DNA of 64,000 bases from Pelagibius litoralis (GCF_011683915.1 NZ_JAAQPH010000019.1:1-64000); one strand, 5' to 3'; positions 49,677-59,931 are shown, numbered from the stretch's first letter. Translations and numbers: made by a program. The notes: generated by a model not told the origin, from the sequence alone.

Positions 49677-52547
49677 ATGAGCGTCGACTACAAAGCCACC
49701 GTCTTCCTGCCGAAGACCGAATTTCCGATGCGCGCCGGCCTTGCCAAGCGAGAGCCGGAGACGCTTGCCCGCTGGGCTGAAATGGACCTCTTCGCGCGCC
49801 AGCGTGAGGCCTCCCAGGGGCGCGAGAAGTTCATCCTGCACGACGGGCCGCCTTATGCGAACGGCCATCTTCATATCGGCCATGCCCTCAACAAGATCCT
49901 GAAGGACGTCATCAACCGCGCCCATCAGATGCTCGGCAAGAATGCGCACTATGTGCCGGGCTGGGACTGTCACGGCCTGCCCATCGAGTGGAAGATCGAA
50001 GAACAGTACCGCGCCGCCGGTAAGGATAAGGACGCGGTTCCGGTCCTTGAGTTCCGCCGCGAATGCCGCGACTTCGCCGCCGGCTGGGTGAAGGTCCAGA
50101 CCGAGGAGTTCAAGCGCCTGGGTGTGCTTGGCGACTGGGAGCGGCCCTACACCACCATGTCCTTCGATGCCGAAGCGCAGATCGTGCGCGAGATCGGCAA
50201 GTTCCTCGACAACGGCGGGATCTACAAAGGCTCCCGCCCGGTGCTTTGGTCGGTGGTCGAGCGCACGGCGCTGGCCGATGCCGAGGTCGAGTATCACGAC
50301 CATGTCTCGCAGACCATCTGGGTGCGCTTCCCGGTCGTCAAGGCGACCAATGCCCTGCTGGAAGACGCTTCGGTCCTGATCTGGACCACCACCCCCTGGA
50401 CCATCCCCGGTAACCGCGCCATCGGTTTCGGCGAAGAGATCGCTTACGGCGTCTGGCAGGTTGAGACGCTCGGCGAGGACAGCCATGCCCGGGTCGGTGA
50501 AAAGCTGGTCCTGGCCAAGGATCTGGCCGAGACGGTGAAGGCCGACGCGAAAATCGAATCCTGGACGCATCTTGGCGATCTGCCCTCCGGCGAAGGCAGC
50601 GGCCTGGCCGGGACGCTCTGCGCGCATCCCTGGCGCGACTTTGCGCCGGCGGAGGGCGGCTATGGCTTCAACGTGCCGCTGCTGCCCGGCGACTTCGTCA
50701 CCACCGAACAGGGTACCGGCTTCGTCCATATCGCCCCGGGCCACGGCGCCGACGACTGGGCGCTGGGCTTGCAGCACGGCATCGAAATTCCCCAGACCGT
50801 CGACGGCACCGGCGCTTTCTACGAGCATGTGCCCTTGCTGGCGGGCGCCCTGGTCTATGACGCCGACGGCAAGCCGGGCGACGCCAACGGCCGGGTCATC
50901 AAGGCCTTGGCCGAGTCCGAGCGGCTGCTGCACAAAAGCCGGCTGAAGCACAGCTATCCGCATTCCTGGCGTTCCAAGGCGCCGCTGATCTTTCGCAATA
51001 CGCCGCAGTGGTTCATCTCCATGGAGACCAACGACCTGCGGAAGAAAGCGTTGAAAGCGATCGACGAGACCCGCTTCGTGCCGGGCACGGGCCGCAACCG
51101 CCTGCGTTCCATGATCGAACAGCGCCCGGACTGGTGCATCTCGCGCCAGCGCCTCTGGGGCGTGCCCCTGCCGATCTTCGTGGAGAAGAAAAGCGGCGAG
51201 CCGCTGCGCGATCCCGCGGTGGTCGAGCGGGTGGCCACGGCCTTTGAGGAAGAGGGCGGCGATGCCTGGTTCTCCAGCGATCCGCAGCGCTTCCTCGGCA
51301 ACGAATACAAGGCCGAAGACTACGAGCAGATCACAGACGTGGTGGAGGTCTGGTTCGATTCGGGCTCGACCCACAGCTTCGTGCTGGAGGCGCGGCCGGA
51401 GCTGAAATGGCCCGCCGACCTCTATCTCGAAGGCTCGGACCAGCATCGCGGCTGGTTCCATACCTCCCTGCTGGAATCCGCCGGCACCCGCGGGCGCGCA
51501 CCCTATGACGCCGTGCTGACCCACGGCTTCATCCTGGAGGAGCAGGGCAAGGAGAAGATGTCGAAGTCGCGCGGCAACGCGCTCTCGCCGCAGGATGTCG
51601 TCGACAATCAGGGGGCCGATATCCTGCGCCTCTGGGTGGTCGCCTCGAATTACGAGGAGGATCTGCGTTTCGGCCCGGACATCCTGAAGTACCAGGGCGA
51701 TGCCTACCGGCGCCTGCGTAATACGCTGCGCTACCTGCTCGGCAATCTCGACGGCTTCCATGAGAGCGAGCGCCTTGCCGCCGCGGACATGCCGGAGCTT
51801 GAGCGCTGGGTGCTGCATCGCCTGGCCGAAATCGACGCCCAGGTGCGAAAGAACGTCGAAGACTTCGATTTCCATGCGCTCTACCAGGCGGTCTATACCT
51901 TCTGTGCGGTGGACCTTTCTGCCTTCTACTTCGATGTGCGCAAGGACGTGCTCTATTGCGACCGGCCTGATTCCCTGCGCCGGCGGGCCTGCCGGACGGT
52001 CCTCGATGAAGTGTTCTCCTGCCTTACCGCCTGGCTGGCGCCGATCCTCTGCTTCACGGCGGAGGAGGCCTGGTGGACCCGTGGGGCGGGGCCGGAAGAG
52101 AGCGTCCACCTGCGTACTTTCCCGGAGGTGCCGGCCGGCTGGCGCGACGATGTCCTGGCCGACAAGTGGTCGAAAGTGCGCGATGTGCGCCGGGTCGTCA
52201 CAGGGGCGCTGGAGTTGGAGCGCGCCGACAAGCGCCTGGGCTCCAGCCTGCAGGGGCACCCGGAAGTCTTCATCGGCCGCCCGGAGCTTTTGGACGCGGT
52301 GCGCGATGTCGCCCTGGATGATATCGCCATCACCTCGGCAATAACCCTGACCGAGGGCGACGGCCCGGCGGAGGCCTTCCGCCTGGAGGACGTGTCGGGC
52401 GTGGCGGTTTCGGTAAGCCTGGCCGAGGGCGACAAGTGCCAGCGCTGCTGGAAAGTCCTGCCGGAGGTAGGGCGGGCGGCTGATGCGCCGGAAACCTGCG
52501 CGCGTTGTGCCGATGCATTGCAGCATCTGGGTGCGGCGGCGCAATAG
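49677..52547 (+). CDS. ileS: Isoleucine-tRNA ligase
   Basis: This 956-residue class I synthetase has the HIGH motif in PYANGHLHIGHALNKILKD, an editing domain with IWTTTPWTIPGNRAIGFG, KMSKS in EKMSKSRGNALSPQDVV, and a C-terminal zinc site (CQRCWKV and CARCADAL). It is full length for the bacterial type. It stands between ribF and lspA, a classic order. The start ATG follows an agaagaa purine stretch. Confidence 0.97.
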   Translation: MSVDYKATVFLPKTEFPMRAGLAKREPETLARWAEMDLFARQREASQGREKFILHDGPPYANGHLHIGHALNKILKDVINRAHQMLGKNAHYVPGWDCHGLPIEWKIEEQYRAAGKDKDAVPVLEFRRECRDFAAGWVKVQTEEFKRLGVLGDWERPYTTMSFDAEAQIVREIGKFLDNGGIYKGSRPVLWSVVERTALADAEVEYHDHVSQTIWVRFPVVKATNALLEDASVLIWTTTPWTIPGNRAIGFGEEIAYGVWQVETLGEDSHARVGEKLVLAKDLAETVKADAKIESWTHLGDLPSGEGSGLAGTLCAHPWRDFAPAEGGYGFNVPLLPGDFVTTEQGTGFVHIAPGHGADDWALGLQHGIEIPQTVDGTGAFYEHVPLLAGALVYDADGKPGDANGRVIKALAESERLLHKSRLKHSYPHSWRSKAPLIFRNTPQWFISMETNDLRKKALKAIDETRFVPGTGRNRLRSMIEQRPDWCISRQRLWGVPLPIFVEKKSGEPLRDPAVVERVATAFEEEGGDAWFSSDPQRFLGNEYKAEDYEQITDVVEVWFDSGSTHSFVLEARPELKWPADLYLEGSDQHRGWFHTSLLESAGTRGRAPYDAVLTHGFILEEQGKEKMSKSRGNALSPQDVVDNQGADILRLWVVASNYEEDLRFGPDILKYQGDAYRRLRNTLRYLLGNLDGFHESERLAAADMPELERWVLHRLAEIDAQVRKNVEDFDFHALYQAVYTFCAVDLSAFYFDVRKDVLYCDRPDSLRRRACRTVLDEVFSCLTAWLAPILCFTAEEAWWTRGAGPEESVHLRTFPEVPAGWRDDVLADKWSKVRDVRRVVTGALELERADKRLGSSLQGHPEVFIGRPELLDAVRDVALDDIAITSAITLTEGDGPAEAFRLEDVSGVAVSVSLAEGDKCQRCWKVLPEVGRAADAPETCARCADALQHLGAAAQ

Positions 52548-52618
52548 CCCTGAAACGCAGTAATTCTGAAGCCATGAGCCCAGAACGGGCAAACCGAAAA
52601 GGGTGATCTGAACAGACC

Positions 52619-53107
52619 ATGCAGCGGACTCTTGGCATTGCGGCGGTGGTTCTGGTGCTCGATCAGATCAGCAAGTGGCTGATCCTGGCCGTTGTGATGC
52701 AGCCCCCGCGGCGGATCCCGGTGACGGATTTCTTCAATCTGGTGCTGACCTACAATACCGGCGTCAGCTTTGGTCTGTTTCAGGGCGATTCGCCCTGGCG
52801 GCCCTACTTTCTGGCCGCTATCGCCCTGGCGGTGGTTGCCGGCCTGCTGATCTGGGTCCGGCGCCAGCCTGTCGGCCTTCTGCCCTATGGCGTGGGGGCG
52901 GTGGTGGGCGGCGCGATCGGTAACGTGATTGACCGGATGCACCAGCCGGGTGTGGTCGATTTCCTCGACTTCCATCTGGCCGGGTGGCACTGGCCGGCCT
53001 TCAACGTTGCCGACAGCGCCATTGTCTGTGGTGTCGCGCTGATCATTGTTGACGGCTTGTTCGAAGGCGGCAGGAAGAGTAAAAAAGAATCGGGGATAGG
53101 GAGGTAG
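52619..53107 (+). CDS. lspA: Lipoprotein signal peptidase (signal peptidase II)
   Basis: This 162-residue inner-membrane aspartyl protease with four helices removes signal peptides from prolipoproteins. It shows VLDQISKW, NLVLTYNTGVSFGLF, the catalytic regions GGAIGNVIDRM and FNVADSAIVCGV, each with an essential Asp. The DUF3035 lipoprotein gene follows after seven bases and is a likely substrate. Confidence 0.95.
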   Translation: MQRTLGIAAVVLVLDQISKWLILAVVMQPPRRIPVTDFFNLVLTYNTGVSFGLFQGDSPWRPYFLAAIALAVVAGLLIWVRRQPVGLLPYGVGAVVGGAIGNVIDRMHQPGVVDFLDFHLAGWHWPAFNVADSAIVCGVALIIVDGLFEGGRKSKKESGIGR

Positions 53108-53113
53108 TCAGCG

Positions 53114-53692
53114 ATGGAACCGAAGATGACTTTCCGCGTAGTGATTGTAAGCAGCCTTTTGCTGGGGCTTTCCGCCTGCGGCGGTTTCCAGGAACAGCTT
53201 GGTCTCACCAAGCAGTCACCTGATGAGTTTCGGGTCGTCTCCCGAGCGCCTTTGACGGTGCCGCCGGATTTCGCCCTGCGCCCGCCTGAGCCCGGTGCTG
53301 CGCGCCCTCAGGAAGGAACGCCTGCCCAGCAGGCCGAACGCGCGGTCTTCCGCAATGCCGCCGGGTTGCCGCCTGCGGCAACGCAGACGGCCATCAATCC
53401 CAACCGTTCCGCGGGTGAGCAGTCCCTGCTGAGCGCCGCCGGCGCACAGAGCGCCGAGCCCAACATCCGTCTTTTGGTTGATCGTGAGACAAAACAAATC
53501 AACTCTGAGTCGGATCGCTTCGTCGATGCCCTGGTCTTCTGGAACGATCAGTCGCCGGCGGGAACCATTGTCGATCCGCAGGCCGAACTGCGGCGTCTGC
53601 AGGAAAATGCGGCACTTGGCCGGCCATCGACGACCGGGGCGACCCCGCAGATCGAGCGCCGCCGCAGGGCGCCGCTGGAAGGCATTTTCTGA
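53114..53692 (+). CDS. DUF3035 family lipoprotein
   Basis: The protein has 192 residues. A lipobox (LLGLSACGG) gives a lipidated Cys near residue 19. The mature part begins QEQLGLTKQSPDEFRVVSRAPLTVPPDF, the diagnostic stretch of DUF3035, followed by a Pro/Ala-rich low-complexity region. It is probably an outer-membrane-associated protein. Its opening resembles BamC-type lipoproteins, but the role is unproven. A gggagg site inside the end of lspA couples it to that gene. Confidence 0.88.
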   Translation: MEPKMTFRVVIVSSLLLGLSACGGFQEQLGLTKQSPDEFRVVSRAPLTVPPDFALRPPEPGAARPQEGTPAQQAERAVFRNAAGLPPAATQTAINPNRSAGEQSLLSAAGAQSAEPNIRLLVDRETKQINSESDRFVDALVFWNDQSPAGTIVDPQAELRRLQENAALGRPSTTGATPQIERRRRAPLEGIF

Positions 53693-53968
53693 TCGCGGCA
53701 AGCCTCTTGCGCGGCGAACAGTGGCGACGGCAACGCGGATTCGTGAACAAAGTTTCATTTCCTTAGGCCGGGCATCTGCTTGTAGCCTTGCCGCTGCGTG
53801 CCATATTGATCCTTAAGGATAATCCCGGAGCGCGATCGTTCCAGATTGAATCGATCAAGAACGCGAATCGCCCTCTTACTTGCTTGAGCAGCGCTTGACG
53901 GCTGCATTTGATGCGGCATGAAACGGTCAGGCGCTAAAGGGAGCGCAGCAGATGAAGGTCTCGCCAAG

Positions 53969-55330
53969 ATGAAGTCTCTCGCGCGTGTCGGCCGTTTCCT
54001 GGCCCTGGGCCTGCTGGCTCTTTCCGTCCAGACAGCCGTGCAGCCCGGCTCCGCCGCGGCCAAGGTCTTCGATCCCGTCAGTTTTACCCTGGATAACGGC
54101 CTGCAGGTTGTCGTGGTGGTCAATCGGCGCGCGCCGATCGTCTATCACTCGGTCTGGTACCGGGTCGGCGCCGCCGACGAGCAGGCCGGCGAGTCCGGTC
54201 TGGCCCATTTCCTCGAGCATCTGATGTTCAAGGGCACCGAATCGCTGGCGCCGGGTGAGTTTTCCGAGATCATCGCCGCCAACGGTGGGCGCGAGAACGC
54301 CTTCACCTCCTGGGACTACACTGCTTATTTCCAGACCGTCGCCGCCGACCGGCTGGAGATCATGATGCAGCATGAAGCCGACCGGATGACCAATCTGGTG
54401 TTGAGCGACGCGGTGGTGAACCCGGAACGCGATGTGGTTCGCGAGGAGCGGCGCAGCCGCATCGACAACGAACCGCGTGGCCAGTTGGGCGAGATCATCC
54501 GCGCCACCCAGTTCCTGAACCATCCCTATCGTATTCCCATCATCGGATGGGATCACGAAATCGAAGAACTGAGCACCGAGGCGGCCTTGCGCTTCTACAA
54601 GCGCTGGTATGCGCCGAACAACGCGATCCTCATCATCGCCGGCGATGTCGATCCGGTGGAGGTCCGGCGTTTGGCGGAGACCTATTACGGCCCGATTCCG
54701 GCTGGCGAGTTTCCGCCCCGTCAGCGCGTCGCCGAGCCGCCGCAAAATGCGGCGCGCGAGGTGACCATGAGCAGCCCGCGGGTGCGCGAACCCTCCGTTT
54801 CGATCAGTTATCTGGCGCCCAGCTATCGCCAGGCCGAGGGCGCGGAAGCCTATGCGCTGCAGGTGCTTTCGGAGATCCTGGGCGGCGGCGCGACAAGCCG
54901 GTTGTACAGCCGCCTGGTGGTGGAGCAGGCTACGGCGGCCTCGGCGGGGGCGGGATACAGCCCCATGGCTTACGATTACACGACCTTCGATTTCTATGGC
55001 GCCCCGCGGCCGGGCGGCGAGATCGAAGCGGTCGAAGCGGCCCTGCGGGCGGAGATCGCCGTCCTGCTGGAAAATGGTGTCAGCGAAGCCGAAGTGGCGG
55101 CGGCCAAGAAGCGCATGGCTGCCAGTGCGGTTTTTGCCCGCGACAACCTGCGCACCGCGCCGCGGATCATCGGGACGGCACTGACCACGGGAGGCAGCCT
55201 TGAAGCCATCGAGGCCTGGCCCGAGCGTATCGAGGCGGTGACCGCCGAAGAGGTGAACGCGGCCTTGAAGAAGGTGCTGCGCAGCGAGCAGTCGGTGACC
55301 GGCTATCTGCTGCCGAAGCCGACCACCTGA
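53969..55330 (+). CDS. M16 family zinc metallopeptidase (catalytic type)
   Basis: This 453-residue periplasmic enzyme has a signal peptide (ALGLLALSVQTAVQPGSAAAK). The inverted zinc motif is HFLEH in GLAHFLEHLMFKG, with the downstream Glu in the ERDVVREERRSRIDNE helix. A second inactive half carries EVLGGG-type ILGGGATSRLYSRLVVEQ. Start MKSLA is chosen because the longer start lacks a ribosome site and places charged residues ahead of the signal peptide. It forms a pair with the next gene, which lacks the zinc motif. Confidence 0.92.
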   Translation: MKSLARVGRFLALGLLALSVQTAVQPGSAAAKVFDPVSFTLDNGLQVVVVVNRRAPIVYHSVWYRVGAADEQAGESGLAHFLEHLMFKGTESLAPGEFSEIIAANGGRENAFTSWDYTAYFQTVAADRLEIMMQHEADRMTNLVLSDAVVNPERDVVREERRSRIDNEPRGQLGEIIRATQFLNHPYRIPIIGWDHEIEELSTEAALRFYKRWYAPNNAILIIAGDVDPVEVRRLAETYYGPIPAGEFPPRQRVAEPPQNAAREVTMSSPRVREPSVSISYLAPSYRQAEGAEAYALQVLSEILGGGATSRLYSRLVVEQATAASAGAGYSPMAYDYTTFDFYGAPRPGGEIEAVEAALRAEIAVLLENGVSEAEVAAAKKRMAASAVFARDNLRTAPRIIGTALTTGGSLEAIEAWPERIEAVTAEEVNAALKKVLRSEQSVTGYLLPKPTT

Positions 55331-55407
55331 CCGCCCGGCCGATGCTTCGCCAGATGCTTCCCGAGGTACGTCGCCCGGGGCCAAAGACTGACCAGAGGAT
55401 GAAAGAT

Positions 55408-56802
55408 ATGCGCGATCGCAAGCCAGGTGCTGCAACGCAGTCTGCGGCGATGCTGCCGGCCCGGACGTTTATCCTTGCCGGACTGCTTGTTGTTCTGACG
55501 GCCTTTGCGGCCTTTCAAGCCCGCGCGGTTGAGGTGCAGCGCGTCGTCAGCCCGGGCGGGATCGAGGCCTGGCTGGTCGAAGATCACAGCAATCCGATCA
55601 TCGCCTTGGAGCTTGCCTTCCGCGGCGGCGCCTCGCTGGACCCGGCAACCAAGCCGGGCCTTGCCTACATGGTCTCCACCCTGATCGACGAGGGTGCGGG
55701 GCCGCTGGATTCCCAGTCATTCCAGGGGGCGCTGGATGACCTTTCCATCAACCTGCGTTTTCAGGCGGGTTTGGACGGCTTCAACGGATCGCTTTCGACC
55801 CTGACCGAAAACAGCGGGCGGGCGTTTGAGCTTTTGCGCCTGGCGCTGACCGCGCCGCGTTTCGATCCGGAACCGGTTGAGCGGATCCGCAGCCAGATCC
55901 TCTCCCGCCTTTCGCGCGAGGCCGAGGACCCGGATGTGATCGCCGGCCGGACCCTGCGCCGGTTGATGTTTCAGGAACACCCCTATGCGCGTCCGACGCG
56001 CGGGACAGAGGCCAGCATCGCGGCGATTACCAGCGATGACCTGCACGGCTTCGTGCGGGCCCGCTTTGGCCGGGACGAGCTGTTCGTCGGCGTGGTCGGC
56101 GACATAACGCCCGAGGCGCTGAAGACCGTTCTCGATCAGACCTTCCTGCCCCTGCCGGTAAAGGCCGAGCCCTTCTCCGTCGCCGAGGCGGCGGTGCAGA
56201 GTGCCGGCGACCTGGTGGTGATCGAAAAGAACATTCCCCAGTCGGTGGTCTCTCTCGGCCAGGCTGGCATCAAACGCGATGATCCGGACTACTATGCCGC
56301 CTATGTGGTGAACCACGTTCTTGGTGGCGGCGGATTTTCCTCGCGCCTGGTTGAGGAGGTGCGCGAGAAGCGCGGCCTGGCTTACTCGGTCTATTCCTAT
56401 CTCGGCCCCCTGGACCACGGCGCCCTGGTGGGCGGCGGCGTTGCGACCCAGAACGAGCGGGTGGGCGAGTCCCTCGACCTGATTCGCGCGGAATGGGCCC
56501 GCATGGCCGATGAAGGGCCCAGCGCCGAGGAGCTGGAGCAGGCCAAGCGTTTCCTCACCGGCTCCTTTCCCCTGCGCTTTTCAAGCTCAGGCAATATCGC
56601 CGGCATGCTGGTGGGGATGCAGCTTGAAGACCTGGGCATCGACTATCTCGACAAGCGCAATTCCTTCATTGAGGCGGTCGATCTGGCGATGGCTCAGCGC
56701 GTCGCCAAACGGCTCTATCGGCCTGATGATCTGACCGTGGTCGTGGTTGGCGCCCCTGCCGGTGTCACCCCGACCCGTGAGGCCCCCGCCGGCGGCAGCT
56801 GA
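55408..56802 (+). CDS. M16 family protein without zinc motif (partner subunit)
   Basis: This 464-residue protein has a signal peptide or anchor (FILAGLLVVLTAFAAFQARA). Where the catalytic partner has HFLEH this one reads YMVSTLIDEG, so it should be inactive. It keeps GGGGFSSRLVEEVREKRGLAYSVYSY, the substrate-cradle hallmark of the partner subunit. Such pairs form heterodimeric M16B peptidases. Start MRDRK lies nine bases after gagg; an ATG three codons earlier has no spacing. Confidence 0.9.
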   Translation: MRDRKPGAATQSAAMLPARTFILAGLLVVLTAFAAFQARAVEVQRVVSPGGIEAWLVEDHSNPIIALELAFRGGASLDPATKPGLAYMVSTLIDEGAGPLDSQSFQGALDDLSINLRFQAGLDGFNGSLSTLTENSGRAFELLRLALTAPRFDPEPVERIRSQILSRLSREAEDPDVIAGRTLRRLMFQEHPYARPTRGTEASIAAITSDDLHGFVRARFGRDELFVGVVGDITPEALKTVLDQTFLPLPVKAEPFSVAEAAVQSAGDLVVIEKNIPQSVVSLGQAGIKRDDPDYYAAYVVNHVLGGGGFSSRLVEEVREKRGLAYSVYSYLGPLDHGALVGGGVATQNERVGESLDLIRAEWARMADEGPSAEELEQAKRFLTGSFPLRFSSSGNIAGMLVGMQLEDLGIDYLDKRNSFIEAVDLAMAQRVAKRLYRPDDLTVVVVGAPAGVTPTREAPAGGS

Positions 56803-56845
56803 AGCCGGTCGCTGCGTCGATCCGCTTCAGGCCGCTTCGCGGCGG

Positions 56846-59029
56846 TCAAGCCAGGGCTTCGGTCACCCGCTCTGGCGTGAAGGGCAGGCGGCGCAGGCGC
56901 TTTCCGGTCAGGGCATAAAAGGCATTGGCGACGGCCGCGGCGACCATGGGCGTGCCGACTTCGCCGATGCCGGTCGGCGGTCCGTCGCTGACCTCCAGAT
57001 GGATGTCGATCTCGGGCACTTCGTCGGCGCGCAGGATTTCGTAATCGTAGTAGTTGTTCTGCACGACTTCTCCGCCTTGGATCGTGATCGACTCCTTCAA
57101 ACTGCTGCTCAGCCCGAAGACGATACCGCCTTCGATCTGCGCCAGGGCGTTATCGGGCGAAATGATCAGGCCGGCATCCACTGCCGCCCAGAACCGCTGC
57201 ACGGTGATACTGCCGCTGTCCCGATCCAGCGCGACCTCGGCGATGCCGGCGGCCATGGAATCGCCGTAACCGGCGAAGGACAGGCCAAGCGCCGTCTCAC
57301 CCGGGGGCCGGCCCCAGCCGGCGCGTTCCGCCACTTTTTCCAGAAGCCGCCGGCCGCGGGTGTTGTCACCCATCAAGGCAAGGCGAAAGGTGAGACCGTC
57401 CTGGCCGGCCGCTGCCGCCAGCTCGTCCATGAAAGCCTCTGCGGCAAAGCTGGTGTAGCTTGCGCCGATCCCACGCCAGGGGGCCAGCCGGGCCCGGCGT
57501 TCGGTGATGACGTGCTCGGCGAGCAGGCCGTCGATGGCGTAGAACTTACTCTCGGATCCGCGCACCGAGATGATATCGGTCGGCGCCACCTGGTCCCAAC
57601 GCAGCGGGTTGAAGTAGGCGATGACCGAGGGTGTGGCGATACGATGATGCCAGCCGCTGAGCTTGCCATCGGCGGTCAGTCCGGCCCGCAGCCGTTGCGC
57701 GGCGGCGGGGCGGAAGGCGCCGTGCTTCACGTCGTCTTCGCGGCTCCATACCACCTTCACCGGCCGCCCCAGCGCTTTGGAAGTCAACAGAGCGTCGCGC
57801 AGGTACTCCTGGGTCAGCGCGGTGCGGCGGCCGAAGCTGCCGCCCATGGTCATCATGTGCAGGCGGATCCGCTCCGGCGTTGCCTCCAGCACTTCGGTAA
57901 TGGTCCGCATGGTCCAGCTCTGGGTCTGGCTGCCGACCCAGACCTCGGCGCCGCGCCCGTCGGAATCGACGGCGGCCACCGCGGCCATGGGCTCGATCTG
58001 GGCGTGATAGGCGTAGTCGGAGAGGTAATCGGCCTCGACCACTTTTGCCGCGTTATCGATGGCTAACGGCGCATCGCCGACGCTGCGCCAGGCAACGCCG
58101 TCGCGCGCCGCATCGCCTGCTGCCGCGGTGTAGGCGGTGAGATCGGTCTCGCTGTCGAAGGCGCGGGCCGGCGCCGTCTCGCTCCATGTCACATCCAGGC
58201 TGTCCTTGCCGATGAAGGCTGCTTCCAGCCGTTCGGCGACGACGGCAACACCATCCGGCAGAGTTACCGTTTGCAAGACGCCCGGGACGTCCAGTGCCTC
58301 GCTGTCGTCTATCTCGAGCGGCGTTTCGCCCTCCACCGGGCTGCGCAGGACGGCCGCGTAGAGCATATCGGGCACCTGCACGTCGATGGCATAGCGTTCA
58401 CGCCCGCTGCTTTTGGCCGGCACGTCGCGGCGCGGGACATTCTGCCCGATCAGGCGGTAGTCGGCGCGGGCTTTGAAATCTGCCTCGGAAACTTCAGGAA
58501 TGCTTGGCAGCGGGCCGGGCAGGGCGGCAAGCGCGCCATAGCTCAGGCGCCGCCCGCTCGCGGCATGCACCACAAGGCCCGGCTCCGTCGTCAGGCTGTC
58601 CAGGGAAACCGACCATTCGCCGGCGGCGCGTTGCATCAGCATGCGCCGGGCCTGGGCGCCGGCCTTCCTCAGGCTATCGAAGTAGCCGTAAACGCCAGTG
58701 CTGCCGGCGGTGTAGAGAACGCCGCCGAAGATCGGGTTGCCGAAAGTCCGGTCATCGCGGTTCAACTGTTCGATCTCCACGCGATCCCAATCCGCATCCA
58801 GCTCTTCGGCGAGAATCAGCGGCAGGGCCGAAGAGCTGCCCTGGCCCATTTCCGTTGAGGGAAAGACGATGGTGATGGTGTCGTCGGGGTCGATCCGTAC
58901 CCAGGCGTTGGCGTCCAGGCCCTGCATTTGCCCGGCTTCTGCTGATGCGGCCTGAAGGATGCCGCTATTGCCGACGACAAAGGTCAGCGCCGCGCCGCTG
59001 GCGATGAATGCGCGTCGTGTCAGAGCCAT
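56846..59029 (-). CDS. Molybdenum-cofactor-binding subunit of a xanthine-dehydrogenase-family oxidoreductase (IorB-like)
   Basis: The protein has 727 residues. A twin-arginine leader (LTRRAFIASGAALTFVVG) indicates periplasmic export. Features are FPSTEMGQGSSSALPLILAEEL, GGSFGRRTALTQEYLRDALL, APWRGIGASYTSFA and the catalytic Glu in TGIGEVGTPMVAAAVANAF. These fit the isoquinoline 1-oxidoreductase beta-type branch, which also includes periplasmic aldehyde dehydrogenases. The 2Fe-2S and cytochrome c genes complete a three-gene operon. Confidence 0.92.
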   Translation of the reverse strand: MALTRRAFIASGAALTFVVGNSGILQAASAEAGQMQGLDANAWVRIDPDDTITIVFPSTEMGQGSSSALPLILAEELDADWDRVEIEQLNRDDRTFGNPIFGGVLYTAGSTGVYGYFDSLRKAGAQARRMLMQRAAGEWSVSLDSLTTEPGLVVHAASGRRLSYGALAALPGPLPSIPEVSEADFKARADYRLIGQNVPRRDVPAKSSGRERYAIDVQVPDMLYAAVLRSPVEGETPLEIDDSEALDVPGVLQTVTLPDGVAVVAERLEAAFIGKDSLDVTWSETAPARAFDSETDLTAYTAAAGDAARDGVAWRSVGDAPLAIDNAAKVVEADYLSDYAYHAQIEPMAAVAAVDSDGRGAEVWVGSQTQSWTMRTITEVLEATPERIRLHMMTMGGSFGRRTALTQEYLRDALLTSKALGRPVKVVWSREDDVKHGAFRPAAAQRLRAGLTADGKLSGWHHRIATPSVIAYFNPLRWDQVAPTDIISVRGSESKFYAIDGLLAEHVITERRARLAPWRGIGASYTSFAAEAFMDELAAAAGQDGLTFRLALMGDNTRGRRLLEKVAERAGWGRPPGETALGLSFAGYGDSMAAGIAEVALDRDSGSITVQRFWAAVDAGLIISPDNALAQIEGGIVFGLSSSLKESITIQGGEVVQNNYYDYEILRADEVPEIDIHLEVSDGPPTGIGEVGTPMVAAAVANAFYALTGKRLRRLPFTPERVTEALA

Positions 59030-59030
59030 C

Positions 59031-59483
59031 TCAAGCCTCCCTGGCGGCGCGCTGTATCGCCTTTACGATCCGGTTGTAGGTACCGCAGCGGCAAAGATTG
59101 GTGCTCATGGCCGCGACAATCTCCTGGCGCTGCGGGTCCGGGTTCTCCTCAAGCAGGGCCGCCGCCCGCATGATCTGACCGGACTGGCAATAACCGCACT
59201 GCGGCACCTGTTCGGCGACCCAGGCCCGTTTCAAGGGATGATCGTCTTCGCCGGGCAGGCCCTCGATGGTGGTCACGGCCGATCCGGCGACGGCGTCAAG
59301 CGGCGTCAGGCAGGCGAAGGCCGGTACGCCGTCGACATGCACGGTGCAGGCGCCACACATGCCGGCACCGCAGCCGAATTTCGTGCCGGTCAGGCCCAGG
59401 TGCTCGCGCAGCACCCACAGCAGGGCGGTATCGGGGGCGGCGTCGACTTGTACAGTCTGTCCGTTGACGACGAGGTCGGTCAT
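59031..59483 (-). CDS. 2Fe-2S subunit of the molybdenum hydroxylase (IorA-like)
   Basis: The protein has 150 residues. The N-terminal plant-type ferredoxin cluster is [20 protein letters not shown] with a fourth Cys in PAFACLTPL. The C-terminal cluster is [12 protein letters not shown] and [13 protein letters not shown]. The two clusters move electrons from the molybdenum centre. It has no signal of its own and is presumably exported bound to the large subunit. It ends one base before the large-subunit start. Confidence 0.95.
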   Translation of the reverse strand: MTDLVVNGQTVQVDAAPDTALLWVLREHLGLTGTKFGCGAGMCGACTVHVDGVPAFACLTPLDAVAGSAVTTIEGLPGEDDHPLKRAWVAEQVPQCGYCQSGQIMRAAALLEENPDPQRQEIVAAMSTNLCRCGTYNRIVKAIQRAAREA

Positions 59484-59529
59484 GGCGCTTTCCTCCTTCG
59501 GCTGCGCTCGGCAGCGGGGGTTGCTTGTC

Positions 59530-59931
59530 CTATTCGGTACTGAGGGTCCTCAGATAGGCGATGAGATCGGCGGCATCGTCGGGATTGCGCAAGCCGACCC
59601 GCATTGTCGTGCCCGGCAGAAAGCCAAGGGGGTCGATCAGATAGGCCGTCAGCGTCTCGTCGTCCCAGACGATGTCGGCTTCGCGCATCGCCCGCGAATA
59701 GCGGAAACCTTCCACGGCGCCGGCGGATTGGCCGACGATGCCGAAGAGGTGCGGACCGGCCCGGTTCTCTCCCGGCGCCACGCTGTGGCAGGTTGCGCAT
59801 TGCCGGTAGACGCGCTCTCCGGCGGCCGGGTCGCCGGCCGCTTCCTGCGCGGCTGCCGAGGTCGTCAAGATGGCCGGGAAACTGGCCGCGCAAGCAAGGG
59901 CGGCCAAAGCACCGGTGACGTGCGAAACCAT
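59530..59931 (-). CDS. Class I cytochrome c
   Basis: The protein has 133 residues. A signal peptide ([22 protein letters not shown]) is followed by one haem site, CATCHS, and a distal Met in [10 protein letters not shown]. The length and ending ([11 protein letters not shown]) are those of a small c2-like cytochrome. It is first in the operon with the 2Fe-2S and molybdenum subunits and should accept their electrons. Start MVSHV is chosen because an in-frame upstream start adds 64 residues ahead of the signal peptide. Confidence 0.92.
   Translation of the reverse strand: MVSHVTGALAALACAASFPAILTTSAAAQEAAGDPAAGERVYRQCATCHSVAPGENRAGPHLFGIVGQSAGAVEGFRYSRAMREADIVWDDETLTAYLIDPLGFLPGTTMRVGLRNPDDAADLIAYLRTLSTE

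Noticed and set aside
49515-52592. Very long open frame antisense to ileS
   Set aside because: It is a high-GC shadow of ileS. The sense strand has all synthetase motifs and the antisense product matches nothing recognisable.
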